Of a stretch of DNA of 29,601 nucleotides, positions 14,060 through 22,762 are shown in pieces. The translations under genes were made by a program, and so were the position numbers. The stretch spans positions 2,380 through 31,980 of the forward strand of contig DIEW01000056.1 of the NCBI GenBank assembly GCA_002418825.1, given 5' to 3'. This DNA is from Syntrophaceae bacterium UBA5764. Its GTDB lineage: Bacteria > Desulfobacterota > Syntrophia > Syntrophales > Smithellaceae. Position 1 is the first letter of the stretch. Each line of letters opens with the position of its first letter. The notes under the pieces were generated by a model, which saw only the letters and a list, made by a program, of their open reading frames with translations, had not been told where the DNA came from and searched no databases.

Positions 14060-17000
14060 TTAATTCAGATTAACTGATACCAGCGAAGAGATGCCGTTTT
14101 TCTGCATGGTAACGCCAAACAAGGTATCGGCCACTTCCATTGTGGTTTTGTTGTGCGTAATCATCACAACTTGAGATTTTTGAGCGACGTCCTTGATGAG
14201 GTTATTGAAGAGATTGGTATTGGCGTCATCAAGCGCAGCATCGACTTCATCTAAAACCAAGAAGGGGGAAGGACGGTACATTAAAATGGCGAAAATCAGG
14301 GCAACGGCGGCCAACGATTTTTCACCGCCGGAAAGAAGGCTGACGCTCTGGGCTTTCTTTCCGGGTATTTGAATATCAATATCAACGCCTGTTTCCAGCA
14401 GATCATTTTCGTCGGTCAAAATCAGCTGCCCGCGTCCGCCCGGAAAGATATGCGCGAAAACTTCTTTGAAACAAGCGTTTATGGCGGCGAAGGTCTCAGC
14501 AAACCTTGTGCGGGAAATTTTATTGATGCGCATAATTGTTCTTTGCAACGTGTTGAGCGACGCATTTAAGTCCGCAATCTGGGCGGATAAAAACTGATAT
14601 CGCTTATCAAGCTCTTCATATTCACTGATCGCCAGTAGGTTCACCTCTCCGAAATTGCTTACCGTCTGCCTGTCCTTTTCCAGTAACTCATCGAGTTGGG
14701 AAATTTTTTCTTCGTCGATTTTGGTAAATGAAGCAAACATGCTTTCCCAATCAACATCGTATTTTTCTTTGATTGCCCGGACTAAATTTTCGCCGTTGAG
14801 TGCCGTTTCCCGGCAGAGAATTTCCAGTTCGTTAATTTTCTGGCGAAAGTCATCAAGCCGTTTTTTGTTTTCTTTAATCTCGTGTTCTCTGATTCTTAGT
14901 TGTTCGTCCTCAGTGGTCTGTCCGGCCTTCTGTTCGTTAAGCGTAGTTTCCCGAATTTCCAAATTTTTGTAAAGTTCTTCGAGGCCGGAGCGCTCAGTTT
15001 CAATGCCTGATGTCAACCGTGAAAGTTGATTGTCGCATGCGATAATTTCTTCCTCTTTAGCCTTGATTTCGTTTGCTATGGTGTTGATGTCGTTTTGCAA
15101 CCTGGATATTGTCTGTAGATTCGCCTCCTTTTTTTCTTCCAGCGCGGCCAGTTCTATCTTTTTGTTCGTTAAGTATCGTTCCTGCTCTTCAATGGCGATA
15201 CGTGATTGTTCGCGCTTCACATTTAAATCTGAAATAATCCCGCTTATGTTTTTTTCTTCTTCGTCTTTTTTTCGGATATCCGCATTAACCAGCCGGGTTT
15301 TTTCGATGGCTTCATCTATTTCCGTCTTGGTGGCTTGGAGATTGAATTCCAATGCGGCCAGTCTCTGCTTTATGCCGTTGACTTCGTCGGCAAAACGTTC
15401 TTGATCTTTTTTTCTGCTGTTGATATCGATTTCCAGCGCGTGAATGCGGGCTTTAATCTGACTGCTTTCCTCATCCCACAGAGCAAGTTCGGAAACAAAT
15501 CGTTGCTTTTGAGCTGTCTGTTCCTGAAGTTTTGAACCAAGTGCCGATACTTCGGTCTCCAATTCGAAAATTTCTCTTTTTGTGGAAAGAAGGCTTTTTT
15601 CCACCGCCGCGCCGCTGCCGCCGCTCAGGACTCCCTGAGGGCTGAGCAGGTCTCCTTCGCGGGTAACCAGCGTGCCGTGAAAGCCGTTTTTCTTCCACAG
15701 CGATATTCCGCTATCGATGGAAGGAATTAAGAAAACATTGCCCAGGAGACAATCGGCTATTTGCCGGAAATCATCCTGGAAGCTGACTTTTTGCAGCAAA
15801 GGTTCCGCTTCTTGTGGGATTGGGGCCGAGGTTTTTCCGTTATCATTTCTTGCTTCCTGAGGTATGAAACTACCGCGGCCCAGCTGGTAGTTCTTGAGAT
15901 AGTCAATTGCCCATACGCCGTCTTTCTGGTTTTTAACAATTACATAGTGGAGCTTTTCTCCCAGTACCGCTTCGACCGCCGTTTCGTATTCAGGCGGAAC
16001 AGTTATGTGATCGGCGACTACGCCGTAAAACTTGCCACGGCTCTCCTGCGCTTCGATAACCGTTCGTACGCCTTCGTTTCCCCATTTAAAGGATTCCTGA
16101 AATTCTTTCAAAGAATTAAGCCGCGAGGTTTTGATGCCGAATTCTTCTTTTATCTGGAGAATATCGTCTTCACATAACTGCAGATTCTCTTTTGCCTGCG
16201 CCAACGAACTGGAGGCGCTTTGACGTTTTTCTTCCAGCTGATTTAATTCTGCCGATCCCCGGCTGAGGGCCTCTTCTACCGATTTGCGTTTTTCTTCCAA
16301 GAGCGCCAGTTTTTTTCGGTCTTCATCTATTTCGCGTGCTTCTCTTTCCTCACGTTTTTTCAAATCTTCGATATTTTTGGAAAGGCTCGATATCGTATTT
16401 TTGATTTTGGCTTTTTCCGTCACAATATCGATGTATAAAATTTTTTTCTCTTCGAGACGACTGTTGATCTCTTTATCGGCGTCAATTAGCTGTCGAGCTT
16501 TTTGCTGACCTTCTTCATGTTCATTGTTCAGGACGGCAATTCTGTCTTCTGCTTCCTTCACCTTTTCCCGTGTGGCGTTAATCTCAGAGGTTAGGTCTTC
16601 CCTCCTGGCGCTGAGTCCCTGAATTTCCGCTAGGTCTTTTTTCTTACGCTGGGAGCAATCGCCTATTTGTTGTTGGGCAAATTCGATATTTTTTTCTTTT
16701 ATGCTGATTGTATTTTTTGTTTCGTAAAGCTCTTGCTGCTTTTTCGCTATTAATTCTTCGTTTTCCAGAATTTTTGTCTTGATTTCTTCCAGCGCTGATT
16801 CTTTGGCTTCGATGTGCGCGCGCATTGAAGCTTCCTGTACCTGAAGGTCGTTGCGCTTAGACTGAAGAGAGGAATCTTTTTCGTGCAGCTCGCTGTAGGT
16901 CTGTAAGGCCAGCGTTAATTCCGTTTTCTTGAGACGTGTTTTGATTTCCTTGTATTGTTCCGCTCTTTTGGCCTGGCGGGTGATGGCATTGAGCTGTGAT

Positions 17001-17605
17001 TTTACTTCTTTGATGATATCATTAAGGCGCAAAAGATTTTGTTTGGTCGCTTCCATCTTACGCAAGGCGGCTTCTTTGCGGCTTTTATATTTGGAAACCC
17101 CTGCGGCATCCTCAATGAAAGCCCTTCTATCTTCGGGCTTGGCCTCGACAAGGCTCGACACGCTTCCCTGTTCGATTAAAGAATATGTCCTGGCGCCTAC
17201 TCCTGTTCCCATAAAAAATTCCTTGACATCCAGCAGGCGGCAGGGCACTTGGTTGATGTAATATTCACTTTCGCCATCGCGTATTATCTTTCGGGAGATT
17301 GATATTTCATTCATGCCGGAGTAAGCGCCAGGGAAATTGTGTCCATTGGCGATAAGCGTCATCGTAACTTCAGCCATGCCAACGCCGTCGGCATCCTGAC
17401 TGCCGTTGAAAATGACGTCATCCATTTTTTTCCCGCGCAATATTTTAACGCGCTGTTCACCCATTACCCAGCGAATGGCATCAACAACGTTGGATTTCCC
17501 ACAACCGTTTGGTCCCACGATTGCTGTAACACCCTGGGAGAAATCCAAAATCGCTTTGTCGCGAAATGATTTAAATCCTGTTATTTCTAACTTTTTTAAG
17601 TTCAT
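14060..17605 (-). CDS. smc: chromosome segregation protein SMC
   Basis: Structural-maintenance-of-chromosomes ATPase that compacts and separates the chromosome with ScpA/ScpB. From ATG 17605 it has 1181 residues and begins MNLKKLEITGFKSF, the usual family start. A TTG at 17623 would add six residues. Neither start has a clear ribosome site. The ATPase N-lobe has Walker A GPNGCGKS (31-38). Long Lys/Glu-rich coiled-coil arms surround a hinge near 500-650, which includes FYGVVADHITVPPEYETAVEAV. The C-lobe has LSGGEKSLAAVAL and Walker B FLVLDEVDAALDD. All motifs are intact. It heads the smc-ftsY-phosphatase-ftcD series and has a possible operator pair upstream. Confidence 0.97.
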   Translation of the reverse strand: MNLKKLEITGFKSFRDKAILDFSQGVTAIVGPNGCGKSNVVDAIRWVMGEQRVKILRGKKMDDVIFNGSQDADGVGMAEVTMTLIANGHNFPGAYSGMNEISISRKIIRDGESEYYINQVPCRLLDVKEFFMGTGVGARTYSLIEQGSVSSLVEAKPEDRRAFIEDAAGVSKYKSRKEAALRKMEATKQNLLRLNDIIKEVKSQLNAITRQAKRAEQYKEIKTRLKKTELTLALQTYSELHEKDSSLQSKRNDLQVQEASMRAHIEAKESALEEIKTKILENEELIAKKQQELYETKNTISIKEKNIEFAQQQIGDCSQRKKKDLAEIQGLSARREDLTSEINATREKVKEAEDRIAVLNNEHEEGQQKARQLIDADKEINSRLEEKKILYIDIVTEKAKIKNTISSLSKNIEDLKKREEREAREIDEDRKKLALLEEKRKSVEEALSRGSAELNQLEEKRQSASSSLAQAKENLQLCEDDILQIKEEFGIKTSRLNSLKEFQESFKWGNEGVRTVIEAQESRGKFYGVVADHITVPPEYETAVEAVLGEKLHYVIVKNQKDGVWAIDYLKNYQLGRGSFIPQEARNDNGKTSAPIPQEAEPLLQKVSFQDDFRQIADCLLGNVFLIPSIDSGISLWKKNGFHGTLVTREGDLLSPQGVLSGGSGAAVEKSLLSTKREIFELETEVSALGSKLQEQTAQKQRFVSELALWDEESSQIKARIHALEIDINSRKKDQERFADEVNGIKQRLAALEFNLQATKTEIDEAIEKTRLVNADIRKKDEEEKNISGIISDLNVKREQSRIAIEEQERYLTNKKIELAALEEKKEANLQTISRLQNDINTIANEIKAKEEEIIACDNQLSRLTSGIETERSGLEELYKNLEIRETTLNEQKAGQTTEDEQLRIREHEIKENKKRLDDFRQKINELEILCRETALNGENLVRAIKEKYDVDWESMFASFTKIDEEKISQLDELLEKDRQTVSNFGEVNLLAISEYEELDKRYQFLSAQIADLNASLNTLQRTIMRINKISRTRFAETFAAINACFKEVFAHIFPGGRGQLILTDENDLLETGVDIDIQIPGKKAQSVSLLSGGEKSLAAVALIFAILMYRPSPFLVLDEVDAALDDANTNLFNNLIKDVAQKSQVVMITHNKTTMEVADTLFGVTMQKNGISSLVSVNLN

Positions 17606-17677
17606 CGGACGTTTTTTAAACAAAATAGCAAAAATTTGTAAAATTCTAACAAAAGAAAAACCCTTTGTAAAGAAAAA

Positions 17678-17725
17678 ATACCATAAAATGTGGTATTGTT
17701 TACATTATACCACAATATGTAGTAT
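17678..17725. promoter_or_regulatory. tandem pair of 19-bp palindromic operator-like sites upstream of smc
   Basis: ATACCATAAAATGTGGTAT (17678-17696) and ATACCACAATATGTAGTAT (17707-17725) match at 16 of 19 positions, and each is an inverted repeat with ATAC/GTAT ends. Their centres are 29 bases apart, nearly three helical turns. A minus-strand TATAAT (17704-17709) lies between them and overlaps the second site, as expected for a repressor of smc. No good -35 accompanies it. I do not recognise the regulator. Confidence 0.6.
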
Positions 17726-17896
17726 TTTTGTTTTCTATCTCATTTTTCTGTTTCTTAACTTCAGCCAGCGGAGTGTTTTGGTAGAATAAATGCTTTAGAA
17801 TGCCGGATTAACGGCAGAAAATAAAAGAATTGTTGACGAATCGGTACGTATGTATCGGCAATGCCTGTATAGGACATCATTACGTTCAATAATTGG

Positions 17897-17924
17897 TTGA
17901 CATTACTACTTTTTTGAGTAAAAT
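17897..17924 (+). promoter_or_regulatory. promoter for the DUF2490-kinase-regulator operon
   Basis: TTGACA (17897-17902) and TAAAAT (17919-17924) are separated by 16 bases. Transcription from here would give an untranslated leader of about 130 bases before the ATG at 18064. Confidence 0.55.
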
Positions 17925-17994
17925 TATAGTAAAATCAAATATGAGGAATTGCTGCGGCCGTTATTGCTCGATATCTGTTTTTGGCCATACAGTG

Positions 17995-18042
17995 TTTTCA
18001 AAACCCCCTTTTCTTTGCTTCCCTGGAAAAAGGTTTTGAAGA
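17995..18042 (+). promoter_or_regulatory. long imperfect hairpin in the leader of the DUF2490 gene
   Basis: TTCAAAACC (17997-18005) pairs with GGTTTTGAA (18032-18040). TTTTC (18009-18013) can pair with GAAAA (18026-18030) above it. It ends 21 bases before the ATG at 18064, where no obvious ribosome site is seen. It could affect translation or mRNA stability. It does not match a riboswitch class that I know. Confidence 0.45.
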
Positions 18043-18063
18043 AAGCGTGATTGGTAACTGTTG

Positions 18064-18753
18064 ATGAACAGGCAGCCGCCTTCCAAAAAACGGGGGAAAG
18101 ATGTTTTATTTCCCGTTTTTACAATAATTTCTCTTCTGTTTATTCTATGTTGTAATGTTCCTTGTCTTTATGCCGATTATGACACATCCCTGCGCACGGA
18201 TCTAAATTTTAATTATACCATTAGTGAACGCTTTAAATCGGTATCCTATGTATTTATTCAGGTCAATGAAGATGCATCGCATTTTAACTATACCGAATGG
18301 GGAACCGGGCTGCAGTATCAGACGCCATTAAGATGGCTCTCCTTTCTGGTTTTTTATCAACAGGGATACTCGAAAAGCGACCAAGGCAGCTGGTATCTGG
18401 AACAAAGACCCAGCGTGAACATGAACACGTCCACGAATATTTCCCTTTTCAAAATATCGAACCAGATTCGTTACGAATACCGGATAAATACGGATTGGCA
18501 TGATTACCGGATAAAAAACACGCTTGTTATCTCTTGCCCGGAAGTATTTTTACGGCCTTCTGTAGGTTGGGAACTTTATTATGAACACCATGACCGGGAT
18601 ATTACCCTCAACCGGATAAAATTTGGTATCACCAAAGATATTAATGCGCATTTTTCCCTGGGGCCTTATTATCGCATTGATTTTTCAAAAAATAATCATC
18701 ATTGGGATTTTACAAGACAGCTTATAGGTTTTCATGTTACAATAAATTACTAA
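18064..18753 (+). CDS. DUF2490-type outer-membrane beta-barrel protein
   Basis: 229 residues from ATG 18064 (a TTG directly before it would add one residue). It has an N-terminal signal peptide (about 1-36, hydrophobic VFTIISLLFILCC and a likely cut after LYA). The rest consists of alternating aromatic/polar strands such as WLSFLVFYQQGY, NQIRYEYRINTDWHDYRIKNT and RIKFGITKDINAHFSLGPYYRI, ending in a strand with a C-terminal aromatic (VTINY), as outer-membrane barrels do. The pattern matches the DUF2490 family, whose function is not established. It is first in an operon with a histidine kinase, so it may take part in sensing or in uptake of the signal molecule; that is inference. Confidence 0.7.
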   Translation: MNRQPPSKKRGKDVLFPVFTIISLLFILCCNVPCLYADYDTSLRTDLNFNYTISERFKSVSYVFIQVNEDASHFNYTEWGTGLQYQTPLRWLSFLVFYQQGYSKSDQGSWYLEQRPSVNMNTSTNISLFKISNQIRYEYRINTDWHDYRIKNTLVISCPEVFLRPSVGWELYYEHHDRDITLNRIKFGITKDINAHFSLGPYYRIDFSKNNHHWDFTRQLIGFHVTINY

Positions 18754-18779
18754 TTGCAGGAAAGCAAAGGCAGCGTACA

Positions 18780-20459
18780 ATGAAGATTAGCAAACAGCGA
18801 GCATGCGTCATTTCAGTTTGTTGTTTATGGTTGTTTATGCTTTTGTTCGTTTTGTTTCCGACCCTTCTTTCAGCTCATGCCGCCAATCGGACGGTCAGAG
18901 TCGGTATCTATGAAAACGAGCCTAAAATTTTTGTCTCCAAATCAGGAAATCCATCAGGTATTTTCATTGATATCATCGAGTATATTGCGAAGGAAGAAAA
19001 CTGGAATCTGCAATATGTGCCTGGTACCTGGGCCGAGGGTCTGGCACGTCTGGAAAAAGGAGAAATTGACCTGATGCCGGATGTGGCCTTTTCCACGGAA
19101 CGAGATAAAAAATTTTCTTTTCACAAGGTTCCTGCGCTTTCGTCCTGGTCTCAGGTATATGCGCGCAAAGGCAGCAATATCCAATCCATATTGAATTTGC
19201 ATAATAAGCGTATTGCCGTCCTGGAAGGTTCCGTACAGCAGAGCACGTTCAAGCAATTCTCCAGTGGTTTTGATTTAAACATTAAACTTATTACAGCCCC
19301 GAGTTATAAAGCCGCCTTTGAAATTGTGGCCAGAGGAGAAGCCGACGCCGCCATCACTAACCGTTTTTATGGATTAATGCACGCGAAAGATTTTGGACTT
19401 GAAGATACTGCTGTTGTCTTTGAACCGGCTGTTCTCTTTTTCGCGGCGAAAAAAAGTTCTAATGAGCAATTATTGAACGTTATTGATAAGCGTCTGCTTC
19501 ATTTAAAAAATGATCCTAAATCTATTTATTACAGTTCGATTAAAAAATGGACTACCGAGGAGATCAAATTAAAATTTCCCGCGTGGTTAAAAATTTTCGG
19601 ACTTGTTGTAGGTATAATTCTGCTGATGAGCCTAGCGGGAAGTATAATTCTGAAGCGCCAGGTTGACGTGCGCACTAAAGAGCTTCAACTGGTTAATCAA
19701 GAAATGGATCAGCGCATTGTCGAACGGACGGCGCAACTGGCCGAGGCCATGAAACAGGCCCAAGAAGCAGACCGCTTGAAGTCGGCGTTTCTGGCCACCA
19801 TGTCACATGAACTGCGCACGCCCCTTAATTCCATTATCGGTTTTACCGGGATTATTCTGCGCGAGCGCGTCGGTCCGTTGAACGAAGAACAAAAAAAACA
19901 ATTAAATATGGTTAAAAACAGTTCGCAACATCTTTTGGCCTTGATTAACGACGTTTTGGATATTTCCAAAATTGAAGCGGGTCAGCTGCAGTTAGTCAAA
20001 GAAGAAGTTAATTTACCGCAGTGCATCGAAAAAACAATACAAACGGTAAAGCCTCTGGCCGAAACCAAGGGTATCGAACTGAAAGCGCTTATTTCTGATC
20101 AAATAAATCCTTTTTTTGCCGATACCCGGCGCGTGGAACAAATTCTTTTGAACCTGTTGAGCAATGCCGTCAAATTTACGGAGAAGGGTTTTGTGGAAGT
20201 TAGTGCTAAAGAAGATGCCAGCGACATAGTTGTTCGGATTAAAGACACCGGCATTGGCATAAAAAAGGAAGACATGGAAACTTTATTTAAAACATTCAGC
20301 CAGATTGATTCCGGGTTGAGCCGTAAATATGAGGGTACGGGACTGGGCCTATCCATCTCCAAGCGGCTGGTAGAATTAATGGGCGGCAGAATTTGGGTGG
20401 AAAGCGTTTGGGGAAAAGGCAGCACCTTCAGCTTTTCTTTGCCGAAAACAGGAGTATAA
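18780..20459 (+). CDS. sensor histidine kinase with periplasmic solute-binding (SBP_bac_3-like) domain
   Basis: 559 residues from ATG 18780, with AAGG 9 bases upstream. An in-frame start at 18702 would overlap the previous gene and spoil the signal sequence. Order: signal/membrane segment (8-31), a periplasmic amino-acid-binding-protein-like domain (about 38-265, VRVGIYENEPKIF, GIFIDIIEYIAKEENW, GEIDLMPDVAFSTER, AVLEGS), a second membrane span (about 268-291), a coiled linker, HisKA with phospho-acceptor His343 in MSHELRTPLN, and an ATPase domain with Asn462 (LLSNAVKF), DTGIGI (489-494) and GTGLGL (519-524). It has no receiver of its own; the next gene supplies one. The ligand is probably a small solute such as an amino acid. 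Confidence 0.92.
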   Translation: MKISKQRACVISVCCLWLFMLLFVLFPTLLSAHAANRTVRVGIYENEPKIFVSKSGNPSGIFIDIIEYIAKEENWNLQYVPGTWAEGLARLEKGEIDLMPDVAFSTERDKKFSFHKVPALSSWSQVYARKGSNIQSILNLHNKRIAVLEGSVQQSTFKQFSSGFDLNIKLITAPSYKAAFEIVARGEADAAITNRFYGLMHAKDFGLEDTAVVFEPAVLFFAAKKSSNEQLLNVIDKRLLHLKNDPKSIYYSSIKKWTTEEIKLKFPAWLKIFGLVVGIILLMSLAGSIILKRQVDVRTKELQLVNQEMDQRIVERTAQLAEAMKQAQEADRLKSAFLATMSHELRTPLNSIIGFTGIILRERVGPLNEEQKKQLNMVKNSSQHLLALINDVLDISKIEAGQLQLVKEEVNLPQCIEKTIQTVKPLAETKGIELKALISDQINPFFADTRRVEQILLNLLSNAVKFTEKGFVEVSAKEDASDIVVRIKDTGIGIKKEDMETLFKTFSQIDSGLSRKYEGTGLGLSISKRLVELMGGRIWVESVWGKGSTFSFSLPKTGV

Positions 20460-20460
20460 T

Positions 20461-20835
20461 ATGAAGAAAAAAATTCTGGTAATAGAAGATAATCAGCAAA
20501 ACCTTTATCTTATTAGATATCTTCTTGAAGATTGCGGTTATGAAGTTTTCGAGGCAATGGACGGTAAAGAAGGCATTGAAATGGCTGCGTCAATCAGCCC
20601 GGATTTAATTCTTCTGGATATTCAGCTTCCGACGATGGATGGTTATGTTGTGGCACGCACATTAAGACAAAATCCTGAACTGGCGAAAACGCCTATTGTT
20701 GCCGTTACATCCTACGCGATGTCCGGTGACCGGGAAAAAGCGCTGGAAGCTGGTTGCAGCGGCTATATTGAAAAACCGATAGACCCGGATACTTTTCCCA
20801 CGCAGGTGGAAAAAGCGTTATCGGGCAAACTTTAA
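20461..20835 (+). CDS. single-domain response regulator (DivK/CheY-like receiver)
   Basis: 124 residues, receiver domain only. It has acidic Glu/Asp at 9-10 (VIEDN), phospho-acceptor Asp53 in LLDIQLPTMDG, the switch Thr/Ser in AVTSYAM, and Lys in YIEKPID. It starts 1 base after the kinase stop codon, so translation is coupled and the two are probably cognate partners. With no output domain it may pass phosphate on or act by protein contact. Confidence 0.93.
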   Translation: MKKKILVIEDNQQNLYLIRYLLEDCGYEVFEAMDGKEGIEMAASISPDLILLDIQLPTMDGYVVARTLRQNPELAKTPIVAVTSYAMSGDREKALEAGCSGYIEKPIDPDTFPTQVEKALSGKL

Positions 20836-20849
20836 TCACGGACGAAAAA

Positions 20850-22709
20850 ATGAAAAAAATCATTTTAATTGTCGATGATAACAGCACCAATCTCTATGTA
20901 TTAAAGAGCCTGCTGGAATCAGAGGGCATGGAAACAATTACAGCGAAACATGGCAAAGAAGCTCTGACCAAAGCCCATTCTCACCCTCCGGATTTGATTG
21001 TTTCCGATATTTTAATGCCGGTTATGGACGGTTACACTTTATGCCGGCACTGGAAATCCGATGATCAGCTGAAACATATCCCCTTTATTTTTTATACCGC
21101 CACCTATACCGAAGCCAAAGACGAAAAATTTGCTTTAAGCCTCGGTGCCGATCTTTTCATTGTCAAGCCACAGGAGCCGGAAGTCTTAATAAACATGTTA
21201 TCGAAATTTCTTTCCGCTCAATACGTAGTTAAACCGGCGCAACTAAAGCCCCTAGGCGAAGAAATGGAATTCTTCAGACAGTATAATGAGATACTTTTCA
21301 GCAAGTTGGAAAAGAAAATGTTGGATCTGGAAACTGCAAATCAGCAGTTGAAGATGTTAGAAGAAAGGTATCGCCTGAGTTTTGAGAATACTTCCGATGT
21401 TATTTTTATCGTTGACGAAAATCTAAATATTTTAAGTATGTCTCAAAGCGCGGAGAAGATATTAGGATATAAGCCGGAAGAATTTATCGGCAAGCTTGTA
21501 ACGGACATGAAACATATTTTTACGCCGGCTTCTTTTGAAAGAGCGATCGCTGATGCAATGCTTATTTTAAAAGGTGAAACAATTTCCGCAAAAATTTACG
21601 AGTTTATGGCAAAAGATGGCACAATAAAGATCGGCGAAGTCAGCGGTTCACCCATTATGCGTAACGGTCAAGTCACAGGCTTTGTGTCGATTGCGCGTGA
21701 TATAACGGATCGCCGGCGTATGGAAGATGAATTACGCAATAGCGCGCAAAAGTATCGTACTATACTAGAAGATATGAACGATATGTACTACGAACTTGAC
21801 CTTAAAGGAAACATGACTTTTTTCAATAAAGCATTATTATCGCTTACCGCACGCTCTCCGGAAGAACTCCAAGGTATGAACTTCAGGGATTATATGAGTT
21901 CTGAAGGTTCGGAAGACGCGCTCAAAATTTTTGGAGAAATATATAAAACGGGCAAGCCAAGACTGTTTGTTAACGAGATTGTCACAAAAACTGGAGAAGT
22001 GAAATATTTTGAATCCCAGGCGGGCCTTTTACTTGATGAAAATAAACAACCTATCGGGTTTCGGGGCATAGCTCGCGATATTACCGACCGCAAGAAAGCC
22101 CAGGATGAACGTGATCAAGTGCTTGCCAGATTGAGGAAGACATTGGGAACAATGATTCAGGCAATGTCAGTGGCGGTGGAAGCAAGAGATCCCTATACAT
22201 CAGGCCATCAACGAAGGGTTGCTGCCCTTGCCCGTTCTATTGCCGCGGAAATGAATCTCTCCCGCGATCAAATTGAAGGGATTCGTATGGCTGCTTCTAT
22301 TCACGACATGGGCAAAATATCAATTCCCGCGGAAATTTTAAGTATGCCCAGGAAATTATCAAAACTGGAATTTGACCTTGTTAAAACGCATTCGCAAGCA
22401 GGCCATGATATTATCAAAGATATTGATTTTCCTTGGCCTATTGCCAATATTATTTTACAGCATCACGAGCGTATAGACGGATCTGGATATCCTCATGGAT
22501 TAAGAGGTGACAATATTTTGCTGGAAGCGCGTATTTTGGCGGTAGCCGATGTTGTCGAGGCGATGGCTTCGTATCGACCGTACCGTCCTGCCTTAGGTTT
22601 GGATACGGCTCTGGAAGAAATAACCAGAAACAAAAATATACTTTATGATGGTGAAGTCGTAGAGGCTTGCTTGAAAATTTTTCGAGAAAAAAAATACGAA
22701 TTTACGTGA
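20850..22709 (+). CDS. response regulator with REC-PAS-PAS-HD-GYP domains, predicted cyclic di-GMP phosphodiesterase
   Basis: 619 residues. Receiver (1-120) with Asp53 in VSDILMPVMDG and Lys106. A coiled linker (about 130-170), then PAS 1 (about 170-287) and PAS 2 (about 295-414), each ending in the ARDITDR-type exit motif. The HD-GYP domain (about 430-619) has His453 in TSGHQRRV, the HD pair His485-Asp486 with Lys489 (HDMGK), His514, HH (538-539) and the GYP signature DGSGYP (543-548). Known HD-GYP proteins hydrolyse cyclic di-GMP to pGpG/GMP, and all ligands for this appear present. It starts 14 bases after the receiver gene and is the likely output of the unit. Confidence 0.92.
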   Translation: MKKIILIVDDNSTNLYVLKSLLESEGMETITAKHGKEALTKAHSHPPDLIVSDILMPVMDGYTLCRHWKSDDQLKHIPFIFYTATYTEAKDEKFALSLGADLFIVKPQEPEVLINMLSKFLSAQYVVKPAQLKPLGEEMEFFRQYNEILFSKLEKKMLDLETANQQLKMLEERYRLSFENTSDVIFIVDENLNILSMSQSAEKILGYKPEEFIGKLVTDMKHIFTPASFERAIADAMLILKGETISAKIYEFMAKDGTIKIGEVSGSPIMRNGQVTGFVSIARDITDRRRMEDELRNSAQKYRTILEDMNDMYYELDLKGNMTFFNKALLSLTARSPEELQGMNFRDYMSSEGSEDALKIFGEIYKTGKPRLFVNEIVTKTGEVKYFESQAGLLLDENKQPIGFRGIARDITDRKKAQDERDQVLARLRKTLGTMIQAMSVAVEARDPYTSGHQRRVAALARSIAAEMNLSRDQIEGIRMAASIHDMGKISIPAEILSMPRKLSKLEFDLVKTHSQAGHDIIKDIDFPWPIANIILQHHERIDGSGYPHGLRGDNILLEARILAVADVVEAMASYRPYRPALGLDTALEEITRNKNILYDGEVVEACLKIFREKKYEFT

Positions 22710-22726
22710 TATGCCACCTTTGAAGT

Positions 22727-22747
22727 TTGTCGTTATGCCCCCGACAA
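22727..22747. terminator. possible weak hairpin between convergent genes
   Basis: TTGTCG (22727-22732) and CGACAA (22742-22747) form a 6-bp stem with a 9-base loop, between the stop codons of the HD-GYP gene and amrS. Only three T follow on the plus strand, so termination there is doubtful. Confidence 0.28.
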
Positions 22748-22762
22748 TTTAGAACGTGTGTT

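Larger units (their letters stand above)
17606..18063. other. 458-base divergent intergenic region between smc and the DUF2490 gene
   Basis: AT-rich spacer between two divergent transcription units. It holds two near-identical palindromic sites close to smc (17678-17725), a plus-strand promoter (17897-17924) and an imperfect hairpin close to the DUF2490 gene (17995-18042). A small 5-bp hairpin TGCCG/CGGCA lies near 17802-17817. I see no convincing coding sequence or RNA gene in the remainder. Confidence 0.7.

Noticed and set aside
14369..17261. Several long open frames antisense to smc, rich in Ser, Phe and Leu
   Set aside because: They are mirror images of the Lys/Glu-rich coiled-coil codons, with no start signals or family resemblance.
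17704..17732. A full sigma-70 promoter for smc
   Set aside because: TATAAT is perfect, but the -35 region at 16-18 bases (AACAAA and neighbours) does not match. It is noted only with the operator pair.
17941..18039. A 32-codon Cys-rich open frame upstream of the DUF2490 gene
   Set aside because: It has no ribosome site and overlaps the hairpin. The Cys content alone is not enough to call a leader peptide.
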